Below are positions 17,647 through 28,350 of a stretch of 64,000 bases of DNA, piece after piece. Both the position numbers and the translations under genes were made by a program. The notes below the pieces were generated by a model, which saw only the letters and a program-made list of their open reading frames with translations, ran no database searches and was not told the DNA's origin. The stretch is from contig NZ_JAHTKP010000013.1 in assembly GCF_019192735.1 (NCBI RefSeq), forward strand, positions 124,001 to 188,000. Direction: 5' to 3'. Positions within the stretch are counted from its first letter, which is position 1. Each line of letters starts with the position of its first letter. This stretch comes from Kitasatospora aureofaciens. Its GTDB lineage: Bacteria; Actinomycetota; Actinomycetes; Streptomycetales; Streptomycetaceae.

Positions 17647-19557
17647 CTAGATCCAGCTGTTGAACCACATCCGCTGGCGCCACTCGTCCATCGGGATCGT
17701 CTGCCCGGTGTACAGCGGGAAGAAGAACAGGAAGTTCCAGACGATCAGGAGGATCAGCAGGCCGGCCGACGCCGAGCCGATGATCCGGCGGTCCCGGGAC
17801 GCGCCGGGCGGGCCGATCAGCGCGCCGACCAGCATGGTCACCGCGAGCACCAGGAACGGGACGAAGGCGACCGCGTAGAAGAGGAAGATCGTCCGCTGCT
17901 GGTAGGCGAACCAGGGCAGGTAGCCGGCCGCCAGGCCGCACAGCACCGCGCCGGCCCGCCAGTCCCGTCGGGCCGCCCAGCGCCACAGGCAGTAGACCAG
18001 CGCGATGCAGCCCGCCCACCACAGCAGCGGGGTGCCGATGCCGAGCACCTCGCGGGCGCACTCGAAGGCGGTGCAGCCGTTCTGGCCCTGCTTCGGGGAC
18101 TCGTAGTAGAAGGACACCGGCCGGCCCAGCACCAGCCAGCTCCACGGGTTGGACTGGTAGGTGTGCGGGTCGCTCAGGTGGGTGTGGAAGTCGTACATCG
18201 TGGAGTGGTAGTGCCACAGGGCGCGCAGGCCCTCCGGGATCCACGGGTAGTCGGTGCTCCGGCCGGCCGCCCAGTCGCGGCCCCAGCCGCCCTGACCGGG
18301 CACGTTGCTGCTGGCGAACCAGCCCCACCAGGAGGCGATGTAGACGCCCAGTGAGACCACGACGATCGAGCCGAAGGCGGGCAGGGCGTCCCGGGTCAGC
18401 GCCGCCAGGTACGGGCGCGGGGCGCCGGCCAGGCGGCGGGCGCCCGCGTCCCAGAGCACCGTCATGAGGCCGAAGGCCGCCGCGACGTACAGGCCGCTCC
18501 ACTTGGTCGCGCAGGTCAGGCCGACGCAGACGCCGGCCGCGATCCGGCACGGGCGCCAGCCGAGGTGGACCTGCTGCGCCAGGGCGGCGTCCGCGATCCC
18601 GTCGAGCCTCGCGGCCAGCCGGGCCCGGGTGTGGTCGCGGTCCAGGAGGAGGAAGCCGAAGGCGGCGAGGATCCAGAACATCACCACCAGGTCCAGCAGG
18701 GCCGAGCGGCTGAGCACGAAGTGCAGGCCGTCCACCGAGAGCAGCAGGCCGGCCACGCAGCCCAGCAGGGTGGAGCGGAACAGGCGGCGGGCGATCCGGG
18801 CCACCATCAGCACCGACAGGGTGCCGAGCAGGGCCACCGCGAACCGCCAGCCGAAGGGGTTCATGCCGAACAGCCACTCGCCGAAGCCGATGATCCACTT
18901 GCCCACCGGCGGGTGGACGACGTAGCCGGCCATCGGGCGGTACGGGATCGTCCCGTCGTCCTTCATGATCTGTTCGTTGGCGCCGTCCGGCCAGCTGATC
19001 TCGTAGCCGCCGTGCCAGAGCGCGTACGCGTCCTTGGCGTAGTACGTCTCGTCGAAGATGATCGCGTGCGGCTGGCCGAGGTTGGTGAACCGCAGGATCC
19101 CGGCGAACAGGGCCACCGCGAGCGGGCCCAGCCAGCCCGCCCAGCGGCACAGCCACGACCAGAGGGCCGGCGGCACGGATATGCCCAGGCGCAGCAGCAG
19201 TGGGGACGGCGGGACCGACTCCGGCGTCACTCCGGGGCCGTCCGGCATCGGCGGCACCAGGCGCTCGGTCAGGGGGACGGCCGGGCGGGGCGCGTAGCCG
19301 AATCCGGTCAGCCGCTGCCGCCAGGTGCCTGGCCGGTCCGCTACGGGCGGGCGCGGGGCCGGGACGGCGGGGGAGGGGACTTCGTCGGAGGGGACGGCGT
19401 CGGAGGGGACTTCGTCGGAGGGGACGGCGTCGGAGGGGACTTCGTCGGAGGGGACGGCGTCGGAGGGCAGGACCGTCACGCCGACGCCGCCCTGCGCGGT
19501 GTCCTGCGCGGTGCGGTCCGTACCAGTGGGCGTCTGCGCCGCCGTGTCGCCGTTCAT
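17647..19557 (-). CDS. pmt: Dolichyl/polyprenyl-phosphate-mannose--protein mannosyltransferase (PMT family)
   Basis: 636 aa, GT39 family. After a repetitive cytoplasmic tail (VPSDA/VPSDE units) come about ten membrane helices. The first external loop holds the catalytic acidic pair and the PMT signature: ILRFTNLGQPHAIIFDETYYAKDAY. The conserved HPPVGKWIIGFGEWLFG motif and the C-terminal MWFNSWI are also present. The enzyme transfers mannose from polyprenyl-phosphate mannose to Ser/Thr of exported proteins during translocation. The ATG at 19557 is preferred over the ATG at 19566 because on the minus strand TACGAT ends 7 nt before 19557, which fits a leaderless start. The gene is divergent from rsmI, as in other actinobacteria. 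Confidence 0.92.
   Translation of the reverse strand: MNGDTAAQTPTGTDRTAQDTAQGGVGVTVLPSDAVPSDEVPSDAVPSDEVPSDAVPSDEVPSPAVPAPRPPVADRPGTWRQRLTGFGYAPRPAVPLTERLVPPMPDGPGVTPESVPPSPLLLRLGISVPPALWSWLCRWAGWLGPLAVALFAGILRFTNLGQPHAIIFDETYYAKDAYALWHGGYEISWPDGANEQIMKDDGTIPYRPMAGYVVHPPVGKWIIGFGEWLFGMNPFGWRFAVALLGTLSVLMVARIARRLFRSTLLGCVAGLLLSVDGLHFVLSRSALLDLVVMFWILAAFGFLLLDRDHTRARLAARLDGIADAALAQQVHLGWRPCRIAAGVCVGLTCATKWSGLYVAAAFGLMTVLWDAGARRLAGAPRPYLAALTRDALPAFGSIVVVSLGVYIASWWGWFASSNVPGQGGWGRDWAAGRSTDYPWIPEGLRALWHYHSTMYDFHTHLSDPHTYQSNPWSWLVLGRPVSFYYESPKQGQNGCTAFECAREVLGIGTPLLWWAGCIALVYCLWRWAARRDWRAGAVLCGLAAGYLPWFAYQQRTIFLFYAVAFVPFLVLAVTMLVGALIGPPGASRDRRIIGSASAGLLILLIVWNFLFFFPLYTGQTIPMDEWRQRMWFNSWI
19376..19465. 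repeat. 30-bp in-frame tandem repeat in the pmt N-terminus
   Basis: Three perfect copies of a 30-bp unit (19376-19405, 19406-19435, 19436-19465), each itself two diverged 15-bp halves. They encode alternating VPSDA and VPSDE pentapeptides, adding an acidic, disordered cytoplasmic tail to the PMT enzyme. Units of 15/30 bp keep the frame if copies are gained or lost. Confidence 0.95.
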
Positions 19558-19663
19558 CCGCCACATCGTAGGGGCGCTTTCCTATGGTCGTACCGGTCCC
19601 TCGGAAGCTGCCCGAATCGTCACCAAAAGCCCCCGGCGGCTCTTAGCTGGAAGGATGGGGCCC

Positions 19664-20533
19664 GTGACAGGAGTACTCGTTCTCGCAGGCACCCCCATCG
19701 GCGACGTCTCGGACGCCCCGCCCCGGCTGCTCACCGAACTCGCCACCGCGGACGTGATCGCGGCCGAGGACACCCGGCGGCTGCGCCGGCTCACCCAGGC
19801 GCTCGGGGTGACACCCGCCGGGCGGGTGGTCTCCTACTTCGAGGGCAACGAGGTCGGCCGCACCCCCGAACTGGTCGAGGCGCTGCTCGGCGGCGCCCGG
19901 GTGCTGCTGGTCACCGACGCCGGGATGCCCTCCGTCTCCGACCCCGGCTACCGGCTCGTCGCCGCGGCCGTCGCGGCCGACATCAAGGTCACCGCGGTGC
20001 CCGGGCCGTCCGCCGTGCTCACCGCGCTCGCCCTGTCCGGGCTGCCGGTGGACCGCTTCACCTTCGAGGGCTTCCTGCCGCGCAAGACCGGTGACCGGGC
20101 CCGGCAACTCGCCTCCGTCGCCGCCGAGCCGCGCACCATGGTCTTCTTCGAGGCGCCGCACCGGATCGCCGACGCGCTGGCCGCGATGGCCGAGGCCTTC
20201 GGCGCCGACCGGCCGGCCGCCGTCTGCCGGGAGCTCACCAAGACCTACGAGGAGGTCAAGCGCGGCCCGATCGGCGAGCTGGCGGCCTGGGCGGCCGAGG
20301 GCGTCAAGGGCGAGATCACCGTGGTCGTCGCCGGCGCCCCGCCGGCCGCGCCGCAGGAACTCACCCCGGCCGAACTGGCCCGGCTGGTGGCCGTCCGGGA
20401 GGAGGCCGGGGAGCGCCGCAAGGAGGCCATCGCGGCCGTCGCGGCGGAGCTCTCGCTGCCCAAGCGGGAGGTGTTCGACGCGGTCGTCGCGGCCAAGAAG
20501 GACGGCTTGAACGAGGGTTTGAAAAGGGGGTGA
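19664..20533 (+). CDS. rsmI: 16S rRNA 2'-O-ribose C1402 methyltransferase RsmI
   Basis: 289 aa, the SAM-dependent tetrapyrrole-methylase fold used by RsmI to 2'-O-methylate C1402 in the 16S rRNA decoding centre. The N-terminal signature LVLAGTPIGDVSDAPPRLLTELATADVIAAEDTRR and the later TDAGMPSVSDPG, PGPSAVLTAL and FEGFLPRK are all RsmI family motifs. The GTG at 19664 has AAGGA 8 nt upstream and gives the family's usual MTG-LVLAGTPIG start; the ATG at 19655 would place the ribosome binding site against the start codon. It is divergent from pmt. The C-terminal 50 aa are a charged helical extension typical of actinobacteria. Confidence 0.93.
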   Translation: MTGVLVLAGTPIGDVSDAPPRLLTELATADVIAAEDTRRLRRLTQALGVTPAGRVVSYFEGNEVGRTPELVEALLGGARVLLVTDAGMPSVSDPGYRLVAAAVAADIKVTAVPGPSAVLTALALSGLPVDRFTFEGFLPRKTGDRARQLASVAAEPRTMVFFEAPHRIADALAAMAEAFGADRPAAVCRELTKTYEEVKRGPIGELAAWAAEGVKGEITVVVAGAPPAAPQELTPAELARLVAVREEAGERRKEAIAAVAAELSLPKREVFDAVVAAKKDGLNEGLKRG

Positions 20534-20845
20534 ATTCCGGGGGTTGCGGGGCGGACGGTGACGCGTACCTTGGAGTGAAGGCCCCGGTAAACGCCCACTG
20601 AGCTGAAGCTTTGGGCGCGGTTTTCGCAATGGATCCCACCCTTCGTATAGGGATCCCCAACCCGCATCCAAGTCTTCACAAGCAGGGCATCGGCCGGGGC
20701 GGTCCGGGCATTTCCTGGAACGGAAAGACCCAGCCGGGCGAGCGCCCGGCGGGCGCTGGGAGACGGCTATGAGCGAGCGTAGCGAGCGACCCGATGGCTG
20801 GTGCGCGTTTCGCGAAGCGACCGCCGAGCGGAGCGAGGTGGGCGC
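20534..20845 (+). other. Intergenic region rich in GAGCG/GCGAG repeats
   Basis: About 310 nt without a normal-sized gene. It has a GGATCCC/GGGATCC inverted repeat at 20631-20656 (12-nt spacer) and, from 20769 on, a stretch of repeated GAGCG and AGCGAG words leading into the next start codon. The second part may encode the small ORF listed at 20769. Confidence 0.5.
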
Positions 20846-20849
20846 ATGA
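20769..20849 (+). CDS. Possible 26-aa small ORF coupled to the zinc-ribbon gene
   Basis: ATG at 20769 is preceded by GGGAGA 6 nt upstream. The frame stays open for 26 codons, encoding a Ser/Glu/Arg-rich peptide that begins MSERSERP and ends TAERSEVGA. Its TGA overlaps the ATG of the next gene (ATGA at 20846-20849), the standard sign of translational coupling. The DNA consists of near-repeats of GAGCG, so it could instead be a repeated extragenic element that is open by chance. No function is known. Confidence 0.35.
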   Translation: MSERSERPDGWCAFREATAERSEVGA

Positions 20850-21271
20850 GCGAGATCGTTGGTAGCCCCCTCGGTGGCAACGCGCTGAGCGACCCCGGCC
20901 TGGCCGGCCGGCCGCACACTCCCGTCGAGACCGTACGGGAGGCCTACTCCTTCGCGTGCCTGAAGTGCGCGTACGGGTGGGAGCAGGCGTACGACATCGA
21001 GCACCACATCGCCAGGGACGGCCACGTCGTGTTCGAGTACCACGCCAACGGTGTCCGGGTACCGTCCCCGCTGCTCAAGCCGACCTGCCCGGGGTGTGGC
21101 GGACACACCGTCCGGATCATGCGCGAGGGCCGGGTGGCCGTCGCCGACCAGCCCTGGCAGCACGCCCCCGGCTACCCGGCGCACGCCGAGCCGGCCGGGG
21201 CGCCCGCGGTGCCCCGGCCCGACAAGCCGCGCGGACGCTGGGCCCGGTTCTGGTCGCGGCTGCTGGGCTGA
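20846..21271 (+). CDS. Small zinc-ribbon-like protein of unknown function
   Basis: 141 aa. Two CxxC pairs, CLKC (residues about 36-39) and CPGCGG (about 76-81), separated by a histidine-containing stretch (YDIEHHIARDGH), are likely to bind one zinc ion. The C-terminus is Pro/Ala-rich and ends in a basic amphipathic segment (RGRWARFWSRLLG). I do not recognise a named family; similar small proteins are found in Streptomyces next to metG. GAGCGAGG upstream of the ATG at 20846 serves as ribosome binding site, and the start overlaps the preceding small ORF. Confidence 0.75.
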   Translation: MSEIVGSPLGGNALSDPGLAGRPHTPVETVREAYSFACLKCAYGWEQAYDIEHHIARDGHVVFEYHANGVRVPSPLLKPTCPGCGGHTVRIMREGRVAVADQPWQHAPGYPAHAEPAGAPAVPRPDKPRGRWARFWSRLLG

Positions 21272-21287
21272 CACCGGGAGCGCACAC

Positions 21288-21329
21288 GGGGCCGCCCTCC
21301 CGCAGGTGACTGCGGTCGAGGGCGGCCCC
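21288..21329 (+). terminator. Terminator after the zinc-ribbon gene
   Basis: GGGGCCGCCCTC pairs perfectly with GAGGGCGGCCCC (12 bp), enclosing an inner CCGCAG-GTGA-CTGCGG hairpin; TTCT follows. It is very stable and separates this gene from metG. Confidence 0.85.
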
Positions 21330-21434
21330 TTCTCCATGGTGGCCGTCTGTCCGTGGTGGCCTTGTCCGTGGGGGCCGTCCGGCGGGTGGAACACGGTCGA
21401 GGGCCACCCGCGCGCGCGACTAAGCTTGCCGACC

Positions 21435-23054
21435 ATGGCGGCCACTGCAGACCACAGCACCACCGGGGCGAGCGCCCCGGCGTACTACGTTTCCACCCCG
21501 ATCTACTACGTCAACGATCGCCCGCACCTGGGCCACGCGTACACCACCGTGGCGGGCGACGTCCTCACCCGCTGGCACCGCCAGCGCGGCGAGAAGGTGT
21601 GGTACCTGACCGGCACCGACGAGCACGGCCAGAAGATCATGCGGACCGCCGAGGCCAACGGCGTCAGTCCGCAGGAGTGGTGCGACAAGCTGGTCGAGGA
21701 GGCCTGGAAGCCGCTCTGGGAGCACCTGGAGATCGCCAACGACGACTTCATCCGCACCACCCAGCAGCGGCACACCGACCGCGTCCAGGAATTCGTCCAG
21801 GACCTGTACGAAAAGGGCGAGATCTACAAGGGTGGCTACTCCGGCCCGTACTGCGTCGGCTGCGAGGAGTACAAGCTCCCGGCCGAACTGCTCGACGGCG
21901 CCACCGAGGGCGAGAAGCTCTGCCCGATCCACAAGAAGCCCGTCGAGTGGCTGGAGGAGGAGAACTACTTCTTCCGCCTTTCCGCCTACGGCCCCAAGCT
22001 GCTGGAGTTCTACGCCGAGAACCCCGGCTTCATCGCCCCCGAGTCCGCCCGCAACGAGGTGCTGCGCTTCGTCGAGCAGGGCCTGCAGGACCTCTCGATC
22101 TCCCGCTCCACCTTCAACTGGGGCGTGCCGCTGCCCTGGGACGAGAAGCACGTCCTCTACGTGTGGGTCGACGCGCTGCAGAACTACATCACCGCCGCCG
22201 GCTACGGCAGCGACCCGGAGCGCTTCGCCGAGCTGTGGCCGGCCTCGGTCCACCTGGTCGGCAAGGACATCCTCCGGTTCCACGCCGTCATCTGGCCCGC
22301 CATGCTGATGGCCGCCGGGCTGCCGCTGCCCAAGCGGGTCGTCGCCAACGGCTGGCTGATGGTCGGCGGCGAGAAGATGTCCAAGTCCAACCTGACCGGC
22401 ATCGCGCCGACGGATCTGACGTCGCACTTCGGCGTGGACGCGTACCGCTACTACTTCCTGCGGGCGATCCCGTTCGGCACGGACGGCTCGTTCTCTTGGG
22501 AGGACTTCACCGCCCGGTACACCTCCGAGCTCGCCAACGACTTCGGCAACCTGGCCTCCCGGGTCGCCGCGATGGTCGGCAAGTACTTCGACGGGGTGCT
22601 GCCGGCCTGCCCGGCGCCGGGCGAGGCCGAGCAGGCGGTCGCCGACGGCCTCACGGCCGCCGTCGCCACCGCCGACCGCAAGATCGGCGAGGAGCTCGAC
22701 TTCGCGGGCGGCCTCGCGGCGATCTTCGAGTTCGTCAAGCAGGTCAACGGCTACCTCACCGAGCAGGAGCCCTGGAAGGTCGCCAAGGACGACTCGGAGG
22801 AGGGGCGGGCGCGCCTCGCCACCATCCTGTACACCGCCGCCGAGTCGCTGCGCGCCACCGCAGTGCTGCTCAACCCGGTGATGCCGTCCACCGCCGAGAA
22901 GCTGTGGGACTCGCTGGGGGCTGCCGAGGGGCTGGGGGCGCTGTCCGCGCAGACCATCGCCACCGTGGCCGACTGGGGCCGGCTGCCCGCTGGTGCCACC
23001 GTCGTCAAGGGCGACATCCTGTTCCCGCGCCTCGAAGAGAAGCCCGCCTCCTGA
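21435..23054 (+). CDS. metG: Methionyl-tRNA synthetase
   Basis: 539 aa, class I aminoacyl-tRNA synthetase. The HIGH motif is HLGH (31-34) and the KMSKS motif is intact at 314-318 (GEKMSKSN). The connective region has a single Zn-binding half (YCVGCEEYKL ... CPIHKK), the shorter actinobacterial form. The helical anticodon-binding domain fills the C-terminus, without the extra tRNA-binding domain seen in E. coli. It charges tRNA-Met, including initiator tRNA. The ATG at 21435 fits the family start; TAAGCT at 21421-21426 may be its -10. Its TGA overlaps the ATG of tatD. Confidence 0.96.
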   Translation: MAATADHSTTGASAPAYYVSTPIYYVNDRPHLGHAYTTVAGDVLTRWHRQRGEKVWYLTGTDEHGQKIMRTAEANGVSPQEWCDKLVEEAWKPLWEHLEIANDDFIRTTQQRHTDRVQEFVQDLYEKGEIYKGGYSGPYCVGCEEYKLPAELLDGATEGEKLCPIHKKPVEWLEEENYFFRLSAYGPKLLEFYAENPGFIAPESARNEVLRFVEQGLQDLSISRSTFNWGVPLPWDEKHVLYVWVDALQNYITAAGYGSDPERFAELWPASVHLVGKDILRFHAVIWPAMLMAAGLPLPKRVVANGWLMVGGEKMSKSNLTGIAPTDLTSHFGVDAYRYYFLRAIPFGTDGSFSWEDFTARYTSELANDFGNLASRVAAMVGKYFDGVLPACPAPGEAEQAVADGLTAAVATADRKIGEELDFAGGLAAIFEFVKQVNGYLTEQEPWKVAKDDSEEGRARLATILYTAAESLRATAVLLNPVMPSTAEKLWDSLGAAEGLGALSAQTIATVADWGRLPAGATVVKGDILFPRLEEKPAS

Positions 23055-23929
23055 TGGCTCCCAAGGACGACCGGTCGACCCCGCCGCCGCTGCCCGAACC
23101 CCTGGCCGTGGCGGTGGCCGACTCGCACACCCACCTCGACATGCAGTCCGGCACCCCCGCCGAGGGCCTGGCCCGGGCCGCCTCCGTCGGGGTCAGCACG
23201 GTCGTCCAGGTCGGCTGCGACGTACCCGGCTCGCGCTGGGCCGCCGAACTGGCGGCCCAGTACGAGCAGGTGCACGCGGCCGTCGCCCTGCACCCCAACG
23301 AGGCGCCGCGGATCTTCCTCGGCGACCCCGACGGCTGGTCCGGGCAGCAGCGGCCGGCGGGCGGGCAGGCCGCGCTCGACTCCGCGCTGGCGGAGATCGA
23401 CGCGCTCGCCGCGCTGCCGCAGGTCCGGGCGGTGGGCGAGACCGGGCTCGACTACTTCCGCACCGGGCCCGAGGGTGTGGAGATCCAGAAGGAGTCGTTC
23501 CGCCGGCACATCGAGATCGCCAAGCGGCACGGCAAGGCCCTGGTCATCCACGACCGCGACGCCCACGAGGACGTCATCGCCGTCCTGCTGGAGGAGGGCG
23601 CCCCCGAGCGGACCGTCTTCCACTGCTACTCCGGCGATGCCGAGATGGCCAAGGTCTGCGCCGAGCACGGCTGGTACCTCTCCTTCGCCGGCCCGGTCAC
23701 CTTCAAGGCCAACCAGCCCCTGCGCGACGCGCTCGCCGCCACCCCGCTCGACCGGGTCCTCGTCGAGACCGACGCCCCCTTCCTCACCCCCCACCCCTAC
23801 CGAGGGCGGCCCAACGCGCCGTACCTCATCCCGGTCACGGTCCGCTCGATGGCGGCGACGCTGGGGCTGCACGAGGACGAGCTGGCGACGGCCATCGCCG
23901 AGAACACGGCGCGGGCGTTCGGATACTGA
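23054..23929 (+). CDS. tatD: TatD-family metal-dependent hydrolase/DNase
   Basis: 291 aa, a TIM-barrel amidohydrolase of the TatD family. The metal ligands are visible: DSHTHLD near the start (HxH), E in AVGETGLDYFR, H in ALVIHDRDAHED and FHCYSGD, and the terminal Asp in VLVETDAPFLTPHPYRG. TatD proteins are 3'-5' exonucleases on DNA and are linked to repair and DNA turnover. The start overlaps the metG stop (TGATG). The metG-tatD order is conserved in actinobacteria. Confidence 0.93.
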   Translation: MAPKDDRSTPPPLPEPLAVAVADSHTHLDMQSGTPAEGLARAASVGVSTVVQVGCDVPGSRWAAELAAQYEQVHAAVALHPNEAPRIFLGDPDGWSGQQRPAGGQAALDSALAEIDALAALPQVRAVGETGLDYFRTGPEGVEIQKESFRRHIEIAKRHGKALVIHDRDAHEDVIAVLLEEGAPERTVFHCYSGDAEMAKVCAEHGWYLSFAGPVTFKANQPLRDALAATPLDRVLVETDAPFLTPHPYRGRPNAPYLIPVTVRSMAATLGLHEDELATAIAENTARAFGY

Positions 23930-23947
23930 GCCGGTCGAAGAATCGAT

Positions 23948-23975
23948 TTGCCACTCGCACCCGCCAACTAGGCTC
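23948..23975 (+). promoter_or_regulatory. Promoter of the Uma2 gene
   Basis: TTGCCA (23948-23953), 16 bp, TAGGCT (23970-23975), ending 6 nt before the ATG at 23982. A -35/-10 pair at this distance indicates a leaderless mRNA, separate from the metG-tatD operon. Confidence 0.55.
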
Positions 23976-23981
23976 GCTGGT

Positions 23982-24548
23982 ATGTGGCGCGAGTGTATGA
24001 GCCCGCCGTCCCGCGGCTGGACCTACGAGCAGATCAAGGACGTGGACTTCCCGTTCGACTGGGACCTCGTGGACGGAGTGATCACCCCGCGGCCCTGGAC
24101 GGACTTCTGGCACGATCAGGTCCGCGACGAGCTGGCCGTTGCGCTGCACACTGCTCGGATCGGGCCGTTCTCGGTGATCGGCCCGACCACGGTGTTCCTT
24201 GACGCGGGCAACTTGGTGAGGCCGGATGCGGTGGTCTACAACCGGACCGCTCGCGACCGTGCAGAGTCGGAGTTTCTTCCGATCAAATCGATCGCTCTGG
24301 TGGTTGAGGTTGTCTCGCCCGCGTCCCGGGCCACCGATCTGTTCCGCAAGCCGGGCCAGTACGCCGAGAAGGGGATCCCCTACTACTGGCGGGTCGAGCG
24401 CGGCCTCGACAACCTGCCGATCGTCCACGAGTTCCACCGGGACGAGGAGAAGGGCGTCTACCTGCCCGTCGCCCAGCACGAAGGCGTGCTCCGCACCTCG
24501 GTGCCGTACCCCGTGGAGATCGACCTCGCCGAGGTCGTCGAACTCTGA
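23982..24548 (+). CDS. Uma2-family (DUF820) putative PD-(D/E)XK nuclease
   Basis: 188 aa. Typical Uma2 landmarks are present: an opening [24 protein letters not shown], then RPDAVVYN (acidic catalytic Asp), [31 protein letters not shown] (E-x-x plus Lys), and ends in a small C-terminal domain. The fold is that of restriction-endonuclease-like nucleases, but the biological role of Uma2 proteins, which are very numerous in Streptomyces, is unclear. The ATG at 23982 fits the promoter spacing; an in-frame ATG at 23997 is the alternative. It sits between tatD and rsmA, where rpfB lies in Mycobacterium. Codon use looks less G/C-extreme than its neighbours. Confidence 0.85.
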   Translation: MWRECMSPPSRGWTYEQIKDVDFPFDWDLVDGVITPRPWTDFWHDQVRDELAVALHTARIGPFSVIGPTTVFLDAGNLVRPDAVVYNRTARDRAESEFLPIKSIALVVEVVSPASRATDLFRKPGQYAEKGIPYYWRVERGLDNLPIVHEFHRDEEKGVYLPVAQHEGVLRTSVPYPVEIDLAEVVEL

Positions 24549-24564
24549 GGGCCTCCCGCGCCCG

Positions 24565-24570
24565 TATCCT
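24565..24570 (+). promoter_or_regulatory. Leaderless-type -10 element of rsmA
   Basis: TATCCT ends 6 nt before the GTG at 24577; no Shine-Dalgarno sequence lies in between. Confidence 0.45.
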
Positions 24571-24576
24571 TGGCGC

Positions 24577-25458
24577 GTGAGCACCACCGACCCCACCCCT
24601 GACAGCCACCTGCTGGGCGCCGCCGACATCCGGGAGCTGGCGGCCGCGTTCGGCGTGAAGCCGACCAAGCAGCGCGGGCAGAACTTCGTCATCGACGGCA
24701 ACACCGTGCGGCGGATCGTCCGGGCGGGCGGGGTGACGGCCGAGGACGCGGTGGTCGAGGTCGGGCCCGGGCTCGGGTCGCTGACTCTGGCGCTGCTGGA
24801 GGTCGCGAAGCACGTCACGGCGGTCGAGATCGACCCGGTGCTCGCCCAGCACCTGCCGGACACCGTCGCCGCGCGGATGCCCGGGAAGGCCGACGCCTTC
24901 GACCTGGTGTTCAGCGACGCCATGGAGGTCACCGAGCTGCCCGGGCCGGCGCCCACCGCGCTCGTCGCCAACCTCCCGTACAACGTGGCCGTGCCCGTCC
25001 TGCTGCACATGCTGGCCACCTTCCCCAGCATCGAGCGCACCCTGGTCATGGTGCAGAGCGAGGTCGCCGACCGGCTCGCCGCCAAGCCCGGGAACAAGGT
25101 GTACGGCGTCCCGTCGGTCAAGGCCAACTGGTACGCCGACGTGAAGCGGGCCGGTGCCATCGGGCGGAACGTGTTCTGGCCCGCGCCCAACGTCGACTCC
25201 GGGCTGGTCTCGCTGATCCGCCGCGAGCCGCCGAAGACCAGCGCCAGCCGCGCGGAGGTGTTCGCGGTGGTCGACGCCGCGTTCGCCCAGCGGCGCAAGA
25301 CCCTGCGGGCCGCCCTGGCCGGCTGGGCCGGTTCCGCCGCCGGGGCCGAGCAGGCGCTCGCGGCGGCCGGGATCGACCACAAGCTGCGCGGCGAGATGCT
25401 GACGGTGGAACAGTTCGCCGCGATCGCCGAGCACAAGCCGAAGGCTGGGAACGAGTGA
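24577..25458 (+). CDS. rsmA: 16S rRNA dimethyladenosine transferase RsmA (KsgA)
   Basis: 293 aa. It dimethylates A1518 and A1519 in 16S rRNA helix 45 using SAM. Motifs in order: [21 protein letters not shown] (family start), [17 protein letters not shown] (SAM motif I), [13 protein letters not shown], and [15 protein letters not shown] (N-L-P-Y catalytic motif IV). The C-terminal helical domain ends with [11 protein letters not shown], which is common to the family. The GTG start is leaderless (TATCCT 6 nt upstream). The stop overlaps the GTG of ispE (GTGA at 25455-25458), so the two are coupled, the usual actinobacterial order. Confidence 0.95.
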   Translation: MSTTDPTPDSHLLGAADIRELAAAFGVKPTKQRGQNFVIDGNTVRRIVRAGGVTAEDAVVEVGPGLGSLTLALLEVAKHVTAVEIDPVLAQHLPDTVAARMPGKADAFDLVFSDAMEVTELPGPAPTALVANLPYNVAVPVLLHMLATFPSIERTLVMVQSEVADRLAAKPGNKVYGVPSVKANWYADVKRAGAIGRNVFWPAPNVDSGLVSLIRREPPKTSASRAEVFAVVDAAFAQRRKTLRAALAGWAGSAAGAEQALAAAGIDHKLRGEMLTVEQFAAIAEHKPKAGNE

Positions 25459-26372
25459 TCACCGTACGGGTCCCGGCCAAGGTCAACGTCCAGTTGGGGG
25501 TCGGCGGGCTGCGCGCCGACGGCTTCCACGACCTGGCCAACGTGTTCTTCGCCGTCGCCCTCGGCGACGAGGTCACGGCGTCGGATTCGTCGGAGGGCAT
25601 CACCCTGTCCTGCTCCGGGCCCGACGCCGGCGTCGTCCCGCTCGACGACAGCAACCTCGCCGCCCGGGCCGCCCGGCTGCTCGCCGCCCACCACGGCATC
25701 GCCGACCCCGGCGTGCACCTGCACATCGCCAAGGCCATCCCGGTCGCCGGCGGCATGGCGGGTGGGAGCGCTGACGGTGCCGCCGCTCTGGTCGCCTGTG
25801 ACGCGCTGTGGAAGCTGGACACCCCCTTCGAGACGCTGCTGGAGCTGGCCGCCGAACTCGGCTCCGACGTGCCGTTCGCCCTGCTCGGCGGCGTCGCGCT
25901 GGGCCGCGGCCGGGGGGAGATCCTGGAACCGCTCGCGGCCGAGGGCACCTTCCACTGGGTCTTCGCCGTCGCCGACGGTGGCCTCTCCACCCCCGCCGTC
26001 TTCCGCGAGTGCGACCGCCTCCGCGACGAGGCCGGCACCGGCTCCGCCGACTCCGACGTCCCCACCCCCGACGCCGACCCCGCGCTGCTCGCCGCCCTCG
26101 CCGACGGCGACGCCGTCGCCCTCGCCGCCGCGCTCACCAACGACCTCCAGACCGCCGCCCTCTCGCTGCGTCCCGCGCTCGCCGCCACCCTGCGGGCCGG
26201 CACCGAGGCGGGCGCGCTCGGCGCCCTCGTCTCGGGCTCCGGGCCGACCTGCGCCTTCCTCGCCAAGGACGCCGACGGCGCCGCCGCCGTCGCCGCGGCC
26301 CTGCGCGCCTCCGGCACCTGCCGGACCGCGCACGCGACGTACGGGCCCGTGCCGGGGGCGGCGGTGGCGTAG
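25455..26372 (+). CDS. ispE: 4-diphosphocytidyl-2-C-methyl-D-erythritol kinase
   Basis: 305 aa, GHMP kinase. It phosphorylates CDP-ME in the MEP isoprenoid pathway. The start [24 protein letters not shown] contains the substrate-binding PAKVN motif; [17 protein letters not shown] (about 96-112) is the ATP-binding glycine loop; [12 protein letters not shown] near the C-terminus is the third GHMP motif. The C-terminal part has a low-complexity Asp/Ala stretch. It starts within the rsmA stop (GTGA). The terminus at 26372 is followed by a G-rich stretch before the ABC-F gene. Confidence 0.95.
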   Translation: MITVRVPAKVNVQLGVGGLRADGFHDLANVFFAVALGDEVTASDSSEGITLSCSGPDAGVVPLDDSNLAARAARLLAAHHGIADPGVHLHIAKAIPVAGGMAGGSADGAAALVACDALWKLDTPFETLLELAAELGSDVPFALLGGVALGRGRGEILEPLAAEGTFHWVFAVADGGLSTPAVFRECDRLRDEAGTGSADSDVPTPDADPALLAALADGDAVALAAALTNDLQTAALSLRPALAATLRAGTEAGALGALVSGSGPTCAFLAKDADGAAAVAAALRASGTCRTAHATYGPVPGAAVA

Positions 26373-26529
26373 GGCGGCCCGGGGTGCGTGGGGTGCGTGG
26401 GGTGCGTAGGGCGGCGTGGGTGGTTCGGCGGGCCCATTAGGCTGGGGAGATCGGGGCATCCCCGAGAGGGGTGCCCGGCCGCGAACGGCGGGCCGCCCCG
26501 GCACCGCCGAACCCAGGAGCGCAGCAGAC

Positions 26530-28346
<1,817 letters not shown>

Positions 28347-28350
<4 letters not shown>

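Noticed and set aside
19376-19465. The regular 30-bp array could be taken as a CRISPR array.
   Set aside because: There are no variable spacers: the units are contiguous and keep the reading frame of pmt, encoding VPSDA/VPSDE. No cas genes are nearby.
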